A stretch of DNA of 64,000 nt from Corynebacterium choanae (lineage in GTDB: Bacteria > Actinomycetota > Actinomycetes > Mycobacteriales > Mycobacteriaceae), in the NCBI RefSeq assembly GCF_003813965.1, contig NZ_CP033896.1:1798001-1862000 (forward strand), written 5' to 3'. The notes below the pieces were generated by a model. The model did no database searches. It was not told where the DNA came from and saw nothing but the letters and a program-made list of their open reading frames with translations. Below are positions 8,998 through 18,653 of this stretch, piece by piece; within the stretch, counting starts at the first letter, position 1; each line of letters opens with the position of its first letter. The position numbers and the translations under genes were made by a program.

Positions 8998-10395
8998 GTG
9001 ACTGCTGAATCGTCGGCTTCCGCGACAAAAAACACCGAAGGAAAAAACACCGAAGGAATCTTTGCGGCACGCTATCGCAGGCTGACGTTTGGGCTGTATA
9101 TGGCCATTGTGGCCAGCGCCTTCGATCAGACGGCGATTACCGCGATTATGCCTACTATCGCCGCGGATTTTGGGGATGCTTCCCGGTTTGGGGCAGCCTT
9201 TGTGCTGCCGATGAGTTGTTCTGTTGTGGCGATGGTTGCCGCCGGGATGCTGTCGGATATGCGCGGCGCGGCGATAGTAGTGAAATTCGGCCTTGTAGTC
9301 TTGGGTCTTGGACTGGGTTTAAGTATTATCGCCTGGTCAATGCCCATATTTCTGCTTTCACGGGCGTTGCAAGGCTTCGGTATCGGATTGCTAATCGTCG
9401 CCGTGTATGCCGCTATTGCCCAGGCGTATCCGGTGCGGCTGCGAACTGCGGTGTTTGCCGGTTTTTCCGCCGCGTTTTTGGTGCCATCGCTAGTAGGACC
9501 GCTGTTTGCTGGCATTATTACCAGTATTTGGTCTTGGCATGCGGTGTTTGCGGTTACTGCTGGAATTGTTGGTGTGGCATTTATCTTCCTGCATCAGCCG
9601 CTGCGGGAGTTACCGACAGCGCAGCGCGGGTGGCCACGAGGTGCAAAACCGCAGCTTTTTGCCGGTTTAGTTATTGCAGTCACCCTTGCTGGCCTGTCGG
9701 CTGTTCCTGATCTTGAAACCTGGCAGGCGATCGGTGCCACAGTGGTTGGTGCGATTGTGGTGGGCTATGCGCTGCGGCCACTCGTTCCGGCCGGTTTTTA
9801 TCGCGGATCTACAGTGATTGCTCGGTTGGTTGCCACTCGCGGGGCTGCGGATATGCTCATTGCCGCCGAAATCTATTTGCCGTTGCTTCTGGCGCAACGC
9901 GACGGATACGGACCAACCCTCACCGGTGTCGGGTTGTCTGTTTCTGGGGTGACCTGGTTTTTAGGATCGACCCTGCAAGCCCGGCTGGCGGATCGCGTGT
10001 CGTTTACCAGGTCGTTGAACCTGCTGCAGCTGTCCCTCATCGTCGGTTTAACGATGATTGTTGGGGGTCTTGCGATGGGGCTTCATGCCGCGGTGTTGAT
10101 TAGCGGCTGGGGTGTGATGAGTTTAGGTATCGGGTTTGTCTATCCACGACTGTCCAGTATGCCGCTGGAATTGTGCGATCCGCGCGATACTGGGGCTACT
10201 GGTTCTGCACTGCAGGTCACCGGGCAAACCTCGATAGCTGTGATGACTGCCCTGTGTGCCATTGTGCTTTCACTGGGTCAAACGTTTGCGGTGCACTATG
10301 CCTTCATGCTGGTGTACGGATTATTTGTGGTAATTCCGCTGCCGCTCATTTGGCTTTTGTGGCGTAATCCACCAAAGCTGCACCAACCTGTATAA
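8998..10395 (+). CDS. MFS transporter
   Basis: Integral membrane transporter of the major facilitator superfamily, with a likely drug/proton antiporter style (14- or 12-helix DHA type). The substrate is unknown. The first helix carries ASAFDQTAITAIMPTIAADF, like the motif at the first helix of multidrug exporters. RALQGFGIGLLIV resembles antiporter motif C regions, and about twelve or more hydrophobic segments follow. The only in-frame start before the first helix is GTG 8998, and I see no good ribosome site. The leader encodes a short tandem duplication (NTEG-K-NTEG) from two copies of AAAAAACACCGAAGG. 465 residues. Confidence 0.85.
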   Translation: MTAESSASATKNTEGKNTEGIFAARYRRLTFGLYMAIVASAFDQTAITAIMPTIAADFGDASRFGAAFVLPMSCSVVAMVAAGMLSDMRGAAIVVKFGLVVLGLGLGLSIIAWSMPIFLLSRALQGFGIGLLIVAVYAAIAQAYPVRLRTAVFAGFSAAFLVPSLVGPLFAGIITSIWSWHAVFAVTAGIVGVAFIFLHQPLRELPTAQRGWPRGAKPQLFAGLVIAVTLAGLSAVPDLETWQAIGATVVGAIVVGYALRPLVPAGFYRGSTVIARLVATRGAADMLIAAEIYLPLLLAQRDGYGPTLTGVGLSVSGVTWFLGSTLQARLADRVSFTRSLNLLQLSLIVGLTMIVGGLAMGLHAAVLISGWGVMSLGIGFVYPRLSSMPLELCDPRDTGATGSALQVTGQTSIAVMTALCAIVLSLGQTFAVHYAFMLVYGLFVVIPLPLIWLLWRNPPKLHQPV

Positions 10396-10853
10396 CTCAC
10401 GGTTGTATCCCTGTGCCAGGGTGGGGGATGGTGAAACGACTGTTGTCACGCGCCCGCCCGCGGCGGTGTTGGCTTGTGTGGCACAGTATCCCGGCTGTGT
10501 TTGGCAGATGATATGCGAACATCTTGTGGTCACCTGTGGTGTTTCGCAGGTATCACTGCACTAGTGCCCTTTGAGCAGTGGAAAGTCATCCTTGGTGGGT
10601 CATTGACTCCGGCGGTCACGGATTTTCTGCTACCAAGAACCCGACTAGCAAAACCATTTGCATCCTTGCACTAGCAGCGGCGCGCAGCGGTGAAGATGCA
10701 GTGCTGAACACTAGGCTGTTGTGCGGCTGCCAAGCCGATCTGATCAATGACAAAAAGCGGTGACTCCAAACTGCAGGGAGTCACCGCTTGTCGTGAGTTT
10801 ACGCCGTAAGAAAAGGGTGTTGTATTCTTTTCAGTTTTCCAGCGTAGCGATGA
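10396..10853. other. 458-base spacer between convergent genes
   Basis: No supported gene. It holds the terminator at 10751-10788 for the minus-strand gene. Nothing else recognisable. Confidence 0.4.
10751..10788 (-). terminator. Rho-independent terminator of the membrane/coiled-coil gene
   Basis: A 12-bp perfect stem (AGCGGTGACTCC / GGAGTCACCGCT) with a 9-base loop is followed on the minus strand by a TTTTT run. It lies 65 bases past the stop at 10854. Confidence 0.88.
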
Positions 10854-11894
10854 TTAGGCGCGTGCCTGAACCTGTGGCTTGCGGCCAACACGGGCACCGG
10901 ATACACCACCGGCAACAGCGGCAGCCAGTGCCAGCAGCAGCCCGAAGAAGCCCCACAGGGAGTACTTCGCAGCAGCATCGGTAGCGTCATCGGTTGCCTG
11001 CAGGGCATCGTCGACGGCCTGTTCAGCCTGTACAGAAAGCTCATCGATCTGCTCGGAGGCGTTATCGAGACCCTGCTTGATTTCGCGAACTGACTTCTCA
11101 TAGGCGTCGGCCGCATTGTCAGCTGCCTGACGTGCCTCTTCCGGAGTCATGTCGGTGTTCTTCTGCAGGGAAGCAGCAACCGCGTCGCGGTCAACACTGT
11201 CGGCAAGATCGTTGGCACGATTCTGCAGTTTTTCACCAGTGTTCTTCAAGATCTCTTCAGCGTTTTGCGGATTGGTTGCCAGCTGCTTGGCGGCGTCAGC
11301 AACATCATCCTTGGCAGCATCAAGCTGATCCTGCAGGTAAGCAGGCTGCAGTTTCGGATCGTCGGTATCTTTCAGGATCTGCTTGACGTCAGCAGTAGCC
11401 TGATCGGTATCAATATTGCTCAAGCTGTCGGCAGCCTTATCGGTGCCAATGCTAATGAGATCGCCTGCGCCACCGGCAACAGTAGAAACACCCTTGCCAG
11501 CCACGTTCGCCACGGAACCGAGGATTGAACCAGCGGTGTTCACTGCGGCGACGGTACCCCAGGACAGGGCGACAACAAGTACCAGCACGCTAGTTGCCCA
11601 GGTGATGAACCCGTGTACGAAGCCAACCCGGCCGCTGGTGAGACCGGCTACGAAGCCGGCAATACCGAACGAGACGAGGAAGTTGATAATCGTCCAGATG
11701 ATGATGCCGATGCCGGCACCGTTGGTGACATCATCTGATGCCGGGCTTAACAAACCGAGCCCGATGGCATTGCCGATCAGCGACAAGGTGAGGAATACCG
11801 AGACAAAGCTCACCACACCGGCAAAGATCGCACCCCACGAGAGGTTTGCGCCAGCTTCTTCATCGCGCAGATAAGAATAAAATTTAGTTGCCAT
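10854..11894 (-). CDS. Membrane protein with long amphipathic helical domain, function unknown
   Basis: 346 residues. Three hydrophobic segments lie near residues 20-48, 60-84 and 93-118. A long Ala/Asp/Gln/Lys-rich region (about 130-315) without prolines looks like extended amphipathic helices or coiled coil. A fourth hydrophobic segment (about 317-337, YSLWGFFGLLLALAAAVAGG) and a basic tail (VGRKPQVQARA) follow. The N-terminal part resembles small membrane proteins seen in Gram-positives, sometimes annotated as TIGR04086 or YrzE-like, and the middle resembles apolipoprotein/YtxH-type helices; neither match is certain. It stands alone with its own terminator and a long upstream region. A role in envelope stress or membrane organisation is only a guess. 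Confidence 0.7.
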   Translation of the reverse strand: MATKFYSYLRDEEAGANLSWGAIFAGVVSFVSVFLTLSLIGNAIGLGLLSPASDDVTNGAGIGIIIWTIINFLVSFGIAGFVAGLTSGRVGFVHGFITWATSVLVLVVALSWGTVAAVNTAGSILGSVANVAGKGVSTVAGGAGDLISIGTDKAADSLSNIDTDQATADVKQILKDTDDPKLQPAYLQDQLDAAKDDVADAAKQLATNPQNAEEILKNTGEKLQNRANDLADSVDRDAVAASLQKNTDMTPEEARQAADNAADAYEKSVREIKQGLDNASEQIDELSVQAEQAVDDALQATDDATDAAAKYSLWGFFGLLLALAAAVAGGVSGARVGRKPQVQARA

Positions 11895-12380
11895 AAAAGC
11901 AGTCCTTTCTCAATGAACTAACCCTCAGCATGGGTGCAAGGGTCGTCACACACCACGCAAAGGGGGTATTCATGCTATCAATAGGGGGCAAACTATCGAA
12001 AAATATCGCTGCATTCTTAAGGTTTTTGTGGTTAATGTTGTGATCAATTCGCGAAAGTGAAAGATGTCACACAAGCATGGGGTTGTAGCAACCAACCCGC
12101 CATCCCCGCCCTAAAACCGAACCCCTCACCCCCACCCTGCCGAATGTGAAACGACCGCGTGCAACACTGTTGGCAATCCCCTATTGCCGAGGTTGGCGAC
12201 CGTTGCAAATCCAAAGTGCGCGGCTTCGCCCCTGGTGTAGTGCAGGTGTCACATTCGCAGCATCGATGAGACAACGGTGACGCCCCACACCATTTCCCAA
12301 AACAGCCTCTGGAAGTGACGAGACTGCGACAAACATTAGCTTCTAGGCCACTGCGTGGCGTCCACCGATCCACCGCATGG
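11895..12380. other. 486-base spacer between cobQ and the membrane-protein gene
   Basis: No supported gene. The upstream region of the membrane-protein gene contains GGGGG tracts and an AAAGCAGTCCTTTC segment that gives its AAGGACTGC ribosome site on the minus strand. GAATGTGA (12142-12149) and TCACATTC (12249-12256) form a distant inverted pair about 100 bases apart. Confidence 0.4.
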
Positions 12381-13844
12381 CTACGGGCGCGGATATTCGG
12401 TGATCATTGCGATTAGCGCATCAAGGTTCAATGCTGCTTCCAACGTGTCGGCGATAATATCAAGTTGGGCCTCACGGGCCGCAGCAAAACTCGTGTTATC
12501 AGCAACAATAAAGGAGTCCTGCTTTCCACAGCAGGCCGCAATGGTCGCTAAGAATGATCGCCGAAATTCGTCATCTTCGCACAGGCCGTGCAAATGGGTT
12601 CCAAAACTTGCCCCGGTAACCGCACCGTGGGTGCCAAAAGGCCACGGCGTTTCGGTGTTATTCACCTCCCGGCCATGATGGATCTCGTAGGCACCAGATT
12701 CATAGCGTTGCAGTATTTTTTCTTCGCCAAATTCGATATCACAGGCGAACACCCCAAGACCCTCGACAGCAGTAGCAACACCGGCCTCGACCGGATCGAT
12801 GATGCTACGGCACAGCATCTGAAAGCCGCCACAAATCCCTAACACTGGAAGCTGCTGCTCGGCGCGATAAACAATTGCTTCATCAAGTTTACGTTCCCGC
12901 AGCCAGCGAAGATCAGCCACTGTGGCTTTCGAACCAGGAAGCACCAACAGATCGGCTTGCCGGACACTTGCCGGATCATCAACCCACCGCACCCGCACCC
13001 CAGGTTCCACAGCAAGTGCTTCGACATCGGTGGCATTAGAGATCCGGGGCAGGCGAATTGCTGCAATATCGAGCATTGCTGAGCCAAGTGGCGGTAAACC
13101 AGGGCCGATCGTGTTGCCAAGTTGGGATTGCAGCGAATCCTCGGCGTCAATCCACAGCCCAGGAATATAGGGCACAACCCCCAGGGTGGGGATACTTAAG
13201 CGTTGCGTTAACGTATCAAGCCCCGGTTGCAGAATCGTTGCATCACCGCGAAATTTATTGACGATAAACCCGGCAATATGTGCAGCGTCAGCAGGATCAA
13301 CAATGGTGGCGGTGCCATAAAAATGGGCGAGCACCCCACCACGGTCAATATCGCCCACGAGCAGCACCGGCATGGCACCTGCGGCGTCGAGCAGGCCAAA
13401 GTTCGCCACATCGGTTTCCCGCAGATTAATCTCGGCAGGTGAGCCAGCCCCTTCCACAATGACCACATCGAAGCGGGCTTCCAGGTCACGCAGCGCTTGC
13501 CCGGCAAGCTGCCGCAGGTGGGATCGATGATGAATATAACTGCGGGCACTCACCTGACCGGCAGCGATGCCCTGCACCACAAGCTGACTTTGCCGGTCTG
13601 ATCCGGGTTTCAACAGGATCGGGTTGAATTCGACGGACGGTTCAAGCCCGCAGGCAGCAGCCTGCAATGCTTGCGCCCGGCCGATTTCGCCGCCGGCAGG
13701 GCACACCGCTGAGTTGTTGGACATGTTTTGTGCTTTAAACGGGGCAACCCGTATGCCCCGGCGGGTGAATGCCCGACACAAGCCGGCAACAATCACCGAT
13801 TTTCCCGCATCTGATGTTGTCCCTGCGACAAGAACTGCTGTCAT
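12381..13844 (-). CDS. cobQ: Cobyric acid synthase CobQ
   Basis: Glutamine- and ATP-dependent amidation of the b, d, e and g side chains of adenosylcobyrinate a,c-diamide. The N-terminal synthetase domain carries the P-loop-like [17 protein letters not shown] and the family block [12 protein letters not shown]. Further blocks are [15 protein letters not shown] and [14 protein letters not shown]. The C-terminal class I amidotransferase domain has the nucleophile elbow GICGGFQML and the His of YEIHHGREV. 487 residues, the normal size. Together with cobB and cobO it shows corrinoid amidation and adenosylation capacity. No ring-contraction genes lie in this window. Confidence 0.95.
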   Translation of the reverse strand: MTAVLVAGTTSDAGKSVIVAGLCRAFTRRGIRVAPFKAQNMSNNSAVCPAGGEIGRAQALQAAACGLEPSVEFNPILLKPGSDRQSQLVVQGIAAGQVSARSYIHHRSHLRQLAGQALRDLEARFDVVIVEGAGSPAEINLRETDVANFGLLDAAGAMPVLLVGDIDRGGVLAHFYGTATIVDPADAAHIAGFIVNKFRGDATILQPGLDTLTQRLSIPTLGVVPYIPGLWIDAEDSLQSQLGNTIGPGLPPLGSAMLDIAAIRLPRISNATDVEALAVEPGVRVRWVDDPASVRQADLLVLPGSKATVADLRWLRERKLDEAIVYRAEQQLPVLGICGGFQMLCRSIIDPVEAGVATAVEGLGVFACDIEFGEEKILQRYESGAYEIHHGREVNNTETPWPFGTHGAVTGASFGTHLHGLCEDDEFRRSFLATIAACCGKQDSFIVADNTSFAAAREAQLDIIADTLEAALNLDALIAMITEYPRP

Positions 13845-13883
13845 CGTCCATCTGCCTTGCTCAAAGTTGGTGCTGCTGCTGGC

Positions 13884-14789
13884 TTAGCCGGTGATGCGAC
13901 GATCATGGTCGAAGGTGTCGATTTCGGGATCTGCCAGGGTAAGGATTTCGTTTCCTGTTTCGGTGATCACAATGGTGTGTTCGAATTGGGCGGTGAATTG
14001 CCGATCGCTGTTTTGAATCGTCCAGCCATCATCCCATGTCTCATAGGCAAGATCACCAAGGTTAATCATCGGCTCAATGGTGAGGGTCATCCCGGGGGTG
14101 AGCACATCGCGATAGGCCATCGAATCATAATGGAGCACCACGAGACCATTGTGGAAGGTAGGGCCGACACCGTGCCCGGTGAAGTCGGTGACAACCTGAT
14201 AGCCGAAACGGTGCGCATAGCTTTCAATAACCCGGCCAATAACGTTGATTTCACGGCCTGGTTTGGCAGCTTTGATGCCGCGCAGCGTCGCTTTATGGGT
14301 TCGTTCGACCAGTAGCCGGTGTTCTTCGCTGACATCTCCGGCAAGGAATGTGCGATTGCAGTCACCGTGCACCCCACCGTGGAAGGCGGTCACATCGATG
14401 TTGACGATGTCGCCATCTTCGATAACTGTGGTGTCAGGGATGCCGTGGCACACAATTTCGTTGAGCGAGACACAACACGATTTCGGGAAACCCCGATAGC
14501 CCAACGTTGACGGGTAGGCGCCGTGGTCGCAAAGATATTCGTGCACAATCTGGTCAAGCGCATCAGTGGTTATCCCGGGTGCGACTGCTTTACCGGCAAT
14601 GGCCAGCGCATTAGCGGCTAACCGGCTGGCTTCCCGCATGGCGGCAATGGTTTCTGCGGACTGCACATAGGGTTCGCCGCACGCCTCTTGGACAGTGTCT
14701 TTCCACACATATTCCGGTCGAGTAATCGACTTCGGAACTTTCCGAATTGGGGTGGGTTTGCCAGGGGTGAGGGGCCGTGATGCAGACAT
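13884..14789 (-). CDS. map: Methionine aminopeptidase, type I
   Basis: Removes the initiator methionine from nascent proteins; dinuclear metal enzyme. Metal ligands are visible in [20 protein letters not shown] (two Asp), GHGVGPTFH (His), EPMINLG (Glu) and [14 protein letters not shown] (Glu). The approximately 40-residue N-terminal extension ([18 protein letters not shown]) is the SH3-binding-like extension of actinobacterial MapB-type enzymes. 301 residues. It lies just downstream of the penicillin-binding lipoprotein, an arrangement known from corynebacteria. Confidence 0.94.
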   Translation of the reverse strand: MSASRPLTPGKPTPIRKVPKSITRPEYVWKDTVQEACGEPYVQSAETIAAMREASRLAANALAIAGKAVAPGITTDALDQIVHEYLCDHGAYPSTLGYRGFPKSCCVSLNEIVCHGIPDTTVIEDGDIVNIDVTAFHGGVHGDCNRTFLAGDVSEEHRLLVERTHKATLRGIKAAKPGREINVIGRVIESYAHRFGYQVVTDFTGHGVGPTFHNGLVVLHYDSMAYRDVLTPGMTLTIEPMINLGDLAYETWDDGWTIQNSDRQFTAQFEHTIVITETGNEILTLADPEIDTFDHDRRITG

Positions 14790-15045
14790 AACCGATGATT
14801 CTAGCTCATTGTTTGCCGCGGGTTCGCAGACCTAAATCACCGCCGCACGATCTTGGTACCCGCGTGCAACAACAGGTTTGAAGCAGCCATCCTGTAAGCC
14901 CTGGCTTCTCGTTATCTCAGGGGGCATTGCCCAGGGTGCTAGACCCCTGATCCGGGATTGCTTTCGCAACAGATTGTGACGAAACCTTACCCGCCGCGGT
15001 AAGCGGCGGGCATCGTCTGCCGCTGTTGTATTCCACGGTTTACTG

Positions 15046-16863
15046 CTATCCCAATCCTTGTTCGTCAAGGGCGCGAAGGAAATGGTCGGTGACAGCCACC
15101 GCCGATTCACTGCCGCCCCCGAGAACGATCAGTGTGGCGAAGGCGATATCGCCCCGATAGCCGGCAAACCAAGCATGCGAACCTCCCGCAATTTCAGCTT
15201 CCCCTGTTTTGCCGTAGACATCACCAGCAGCACGCATGCCGCGGGCAGTACCCTGCTGGGTAACGGCAAGCATCATCTGCTGCAGTTGGGCGATCGCTTC
15301 CGGGGCAGGGGCTGGTGGGGCCGGGTCGGTGGCGGAATGATCCCCGGCGATGAGATACGGTTCCGGGGTGGCACCGTGTGCGGCGGTTGCAGCAACTAAC
15401 GCCATCCCAAACGGGCTGGCAAGATCTTTGCCTTGACCAAATCCGGCTTCGGTACGATCAACGAGTTCCTCCCCTTCCGGTACTTGGCCGGTCACTGTGT
15501 CAAGCCCTTGAATGTGATAGTCACGACCCAGCCCGAATTGGGCTGCCACGCTTTTCAGCTCACCGGGGGCTAGGCGAGCAGAGATGTCGGCAAAGGTGGT
15601 GTTACACGATGAGGCAAACGCTCGCAGCAGCGGCACCGATCCAAGGGAAAACGCATTGTAGTTGGTGACAATGCGATGCCCAATGTCCATGGTTCCGGGG
15701 CACGGCACAATACTGCCAGGAGTGACGCCTTGTCGCTCCATACCTGCGGTGGCGGTGATGATCTTAAACGTCGATCCGGGTGGATATTGCCCCATGAGGG
15801 CAACAGGCCCATCTTCGTCGGCGCGGCCAGTTTGGGCGACAGCCAGGATTGCCCCGGTGGAAGGCCGGATCACCACCATCATGGTTTTCATTTCTTGCCG
15901 CAAATCAACTGCAGCTTGCGCCGCCTGCTGCATGCGCGGATCCAGGGAGATTGCAATGGCAGGCGCCGGTGAAGGATCGTTGCGGGTCAGGGTGTCGATC
16001 ACTGCACCATGTTCGTTAACACTGGCAACCAGCCACCCTCGCTCCCCTTCCACATCGGTGGCAACCGCCTGTTTCACCCGTCCAATAATTTCCGGGGCGA
16101 AGTTGGGATCGGTGGCCACAAGGTCAGCTTCTTCATTTACCACCACCCCTTGCACACCGGCTAAGGCTTGGGCAACCTGCTTGCCTGGTGCTTCCCCCAG
16201 CACCGCCACCGAATATGGCCCATTGACGGCTTTTGCCGCAATACTTAACTCCCGCGGATCAACCGGCGGTACAGCAGCATCCCCGTGGTTTGCTCGGGCT
16301 TGCTCAAATGCGGCTGCGATCTCTGCGGCTGCCAGCGCCGGATTGGGGGTGATCTGTGCATTAAGCAAAATCCGGTAGACCATGCCCGGGTTCAGCACCG
16401 CACGGCCATCGGCCGCAACAACGGAGGCACGTTTAGCCGGCAGTCCGCGCAGTTCAAGATGCTGCCCGGCACCGAGTTGGGGATGAACCACTGACGGTTT
16501 GATCCGCACCTGCCACTGTTTGGCAGTTTGGGTCATGAGTGCCTGCGTGTCATAGCTGAAGTGCCGATCACCGGGAAGAGCCCAGTCGATAGTAAACCGT
16601 GCAGTCACCTGCTGTCCTTCACCGGTGATATCCGCTAGCTGCATGGACAGCGACTCTGCCTGTAAGCCCTGAGCTGAGGCCTGAAATAGCGACTCGGTTG
16701 CTTGCGGATCATCGGTGAAAGCACCGGCGGCCGAAAAATCCTCAGCAGAAAGCGCCGCTGCAAAATCTTCGGCGACCGGATCGGGCTGCGGAGGTTTCGG
16801 TGTGCAGGCAACTCCCGCCACCAAACACAGCACCACCATCAGCGCGGAAACGACACGTTGCAT
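15046..16863 (-). CDS. Penicillin-binding lipoprotein (class B-like transpeptidase with NTF2-like N-domain)
   Basis: Extracytoplasmic D,D-transpeptidase for peptidoglycan cross-linking. From ATG 16863 (MQRVVSALMVVLCLVAGVAC) a signal peptide ends in a lipobox-like GVAC. An NTF2-like MecA_N domain follows, then a dimerisation domain. The transpeptidase domain has all three active-site motifs: STFK in PPGSTFKI, SCN in ASSCNTTF and KTG in YGKTGEAE. About 605 residues. The open frame extends to 16908, but that adds residues before the signal peptide. It is followed by map; imperfect repeats lie in its leader. Confidence 0.88.
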   Translation of the reverse strand: MQRVVSALMVVLCLVAGVACTPKPPQPDPVAEDFAAALSAEDFSAAGAFTDDPQATESLFQASAQGLQAESLSMQLADITGEGQQVTARFTIDWALPGDRHFSYDTQALMTQTAKQWQVRIKPSVVHPQLGAGQHLELRGLPAKRASVVAADGRAVLNPGMVYRILLNAQITPNPALAAAEIAAAFEQARANHGDAAVPPVDPRELSIAAKAVNGPYSVAVLGEAPGKQVAQALAGVQGVVVNEEADLVATDPNFAPEIIGRVKQAVATDVEGERGWLVASVNEHGAVIDTLTRNDPSPAPAIAISLDPRMQQAAQAAVDLRQEMKTMMVVIRPSTGAILAVAQTGRADEDGPVALMGQYPPGSTFKIITATAGMERQGVTPGSIVPCPGTMDIGHRIVTNYNAFSLGSVPLLRAFASSCNTTFADISARLAPGELKSVAAQFGLGRDYHIQGLDTVTGQVPEGEELVDRTEAGFGQGKDLASPFGMALVAATAAHGATPEPYLIAGDHSATDPAPPAPAPEAIAQLQQMMLAVTQQGTARGMRAAGDVYGKTGEAEIAGGSHAWFAGYRGDIAFATLIVLGGGSESAVAVTDHFLRALDEQGLG

Positions 16864-17205
16864 AACCGGCAACTGTACCGCCTGTATGCACCCAAGAGCG
16901 TTTCCCACTCCGCGGCAGACAAAGCGGGATCAGCCAAGGTACCTCACCGCACCTCGACCGATTCCCGTGCCTGCCCGGTTACCGAAGAAACACTGGCAAC
17001 GAAGTAACCCTGAAAAAGTAGTTCCCCTGAAAAAAAGTAACCCTGGTACATCAGTGCGTGAGACCAGGGAATCACCACAGTGTTGCAAACCCAACTTTTG
17101 CTGCTGTTGCTGATTGCCAACTGTCCGCAGTGGCGACACTGCGCACAAACGATCGCGGCCGCTGCGCACAGCACCTGGCTGCGCGCAGCGGCATGGGACA
17201 AGCTG
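16864..17205. other. 342-base spacer between pbp and ispG
   Basis: No supported gene. Contains a hairpin (CGCAGTG-GCGA-CACTGCG, 17126-17143) shortly after the ispG stop, and three imperfect repeats at 17001-17045 in the probable pbp leader. Confidence 0.45.
17001..17045. repeat. Three imperfect short direct repeats in the pbp leader
   Basis: GAAGTAACCCTGAAAA, AAGTAGTTCCCCTGAAAA and AAAAGTAACCCTGG follow one another about 140 bases upstream of the penicillin-binding-protein start. No known element is recognised; this could be a regulator-binding cluster or simple slippage. Confidence 0.5.
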
Positions 17206-18378
17206 TTAGCGAGTCACTTTCACTTCCGGTGCACCGGTTGCTTCCACATCGCCCATCTCTTCGGCAAGCCGCATCGCTTCCTCAATGAGCGTTTCGACAA
17301 TCTTCGATTCCGGGACAGTTTTAATCACTTCACCCTTGACGAAGATTTGGCCTTTACCGTTGCCGGATGCCACACCCAGGTCGGCGTCACGTGCCTCACC
17401 AGGACCGTTCACCACACAACCCATCACCGCAACTCGCAGCGGCACTTCCATGCCTTCCAGCGCAGCAGTGACTTCTTCCGCGAGGGTGTAGACATCAACC
17501 TGAGCACGGCCACACGACGGGCAGGAAACAATCTCTAACTTGCGGGGACGCAGATTCATCGACTGCAGAATCATGTCGCCGACTTTGATTTCTTCCACCG
17601 GCGGAGCAGACAGCGAGACCCGGATCGTATCGCCAATACCCTCAGCCAACAGGGCACCAAATGCCACCGACGACTTGATTGTGCCTTGGAAGGCCGGACC
17701 TGCCTCAGTCACACCAAGGTGCAGCGGATAGTCGCAGGCTTCCGCCAGCTGACGATAGGCCTCCACCATGGTCACTGGATCATGGTGTTTCACCGAAATC
17801 TTGATGTCCCCAAAGCCGTGATCCTCAAACAAACTGGCTTCCCACAGCGCGGATTCGACCAGCGCCTCCGGAGTGGCTTTGCCATATTTGTCCATGATCC
17901 GCTGATCGAGCGAACCGGCGTTCACCCCGATACGGATCGGAATACCGGCGTCCCGGGCAGCGTGGGCAACTTCTTTGACGCGACCGTCGAATTCTTTAAT
18001 GTTGCCAGGATTCACCCGCACCGCGGCACAGCCGGCATCAATTGCAGCAAAAATATATTTCGGCTGGAAGTGAATATCAGCAATCACCGGAATCGGTGAT
18101 TTTTTCGCAATAATCGGCAACGCTTCCGCGTCGATCGGTTTCGGGCACGCCACCCGCACAATATCGCAGCCAGTAGCGGTCAGCTGCGCAATCTGCTGAA
18201 GGGTGGCGTTAATATCGTGGGTTTTCGTGGTGGTCATCGACTGCACCGAGATCGGGTGATCGCTGCCCACCCCCACTTTGCCAACCATAAAATTCCTGGT
18301 CTTGCGCCGGGGCGCCAACACCGGCGGCGGGGTGGGGGGCATTCCTAAACCAATGGGGGTGCTCACAGTGACTGTCAC
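17206..18378 (-). CDS. ispG: 4-hydroxy-3-methylbut-2-enyl diphosphate synthase (flavodoxin) IspG
   Basis: Penultimate step of the MEP isoprenoid pathway: converts methylerythritol cyclodiphosphate to HMBPP using a [4Fe-4S] cluster. Cluster cysteines are visible in [12 protein letters not shown] and [17 protein letters not shown], with the nearby E in the family position. The TIM-barrel blocks [14 protein letters not shown] and [11 protein letters not shown] open the protein. 390 residues from GTG 18378; an internal ATG at residue 13 is an alternative start. It clusters with dxr, the first committed step of the same pathway, with the M50 protease between them. Confidence 0.96.
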   Translation of the reverse strand: MTVTVSTPIGLGMPPTPPPVLAPRRKTRNFMVGKVGVGSDHPISVQSMTTTKTHDINATLQQIAQLTATGCDIVRVACPKPIDAEALPIIAKKSPIPVIADIHFQPKYIFAAIDAGCAAVRVNPGNIKEFDGRVKEVAHAARDAGIPIRIGVNAGSLDQRIMDKYGKATPEALVESALWEASLFEDHGFGDIKISVKHHDPVTMVEAYRQLAEACDYPLHLGVTEAGPAFQGTIKSSVAFGALLAEGIGDTIRVSLSAPPVEEIKVGDMILQSMNLRPRKLEIVSCPSCGRAQVDVYTLAEEVTAALEGMEVPLRVAVMGCVVNGPGEARDADLGVASGNGKGQIFVKGEVIKTVPESKIVETLIEEAMRLAEEMGDVEATGAPEVKVTR

Positions 18379-18653
18379 ACTTTCACGTTGAAAAAACTAG
18401 AAACCAATACTTTACAAAAATGAGAACAACGCTACGTGTCGCAACACGCACCGGCTGATGGATCTTCTTCCGGGATGCTTCCACCCTCTGCCAGCCCGCA
18501 GACGGCGAATGCTGATGGGGTTTACGGCGGATGATCACACCATGCGTCTTCAACCCTAGCGGGCGATGCACAATTTCGCCCATTACCGTACTTGCTGCCT
18601 TGGCAAATCACTTCGAGCAGTACTCATCGTCACTGCGGTGCGTGTCGAAACTG

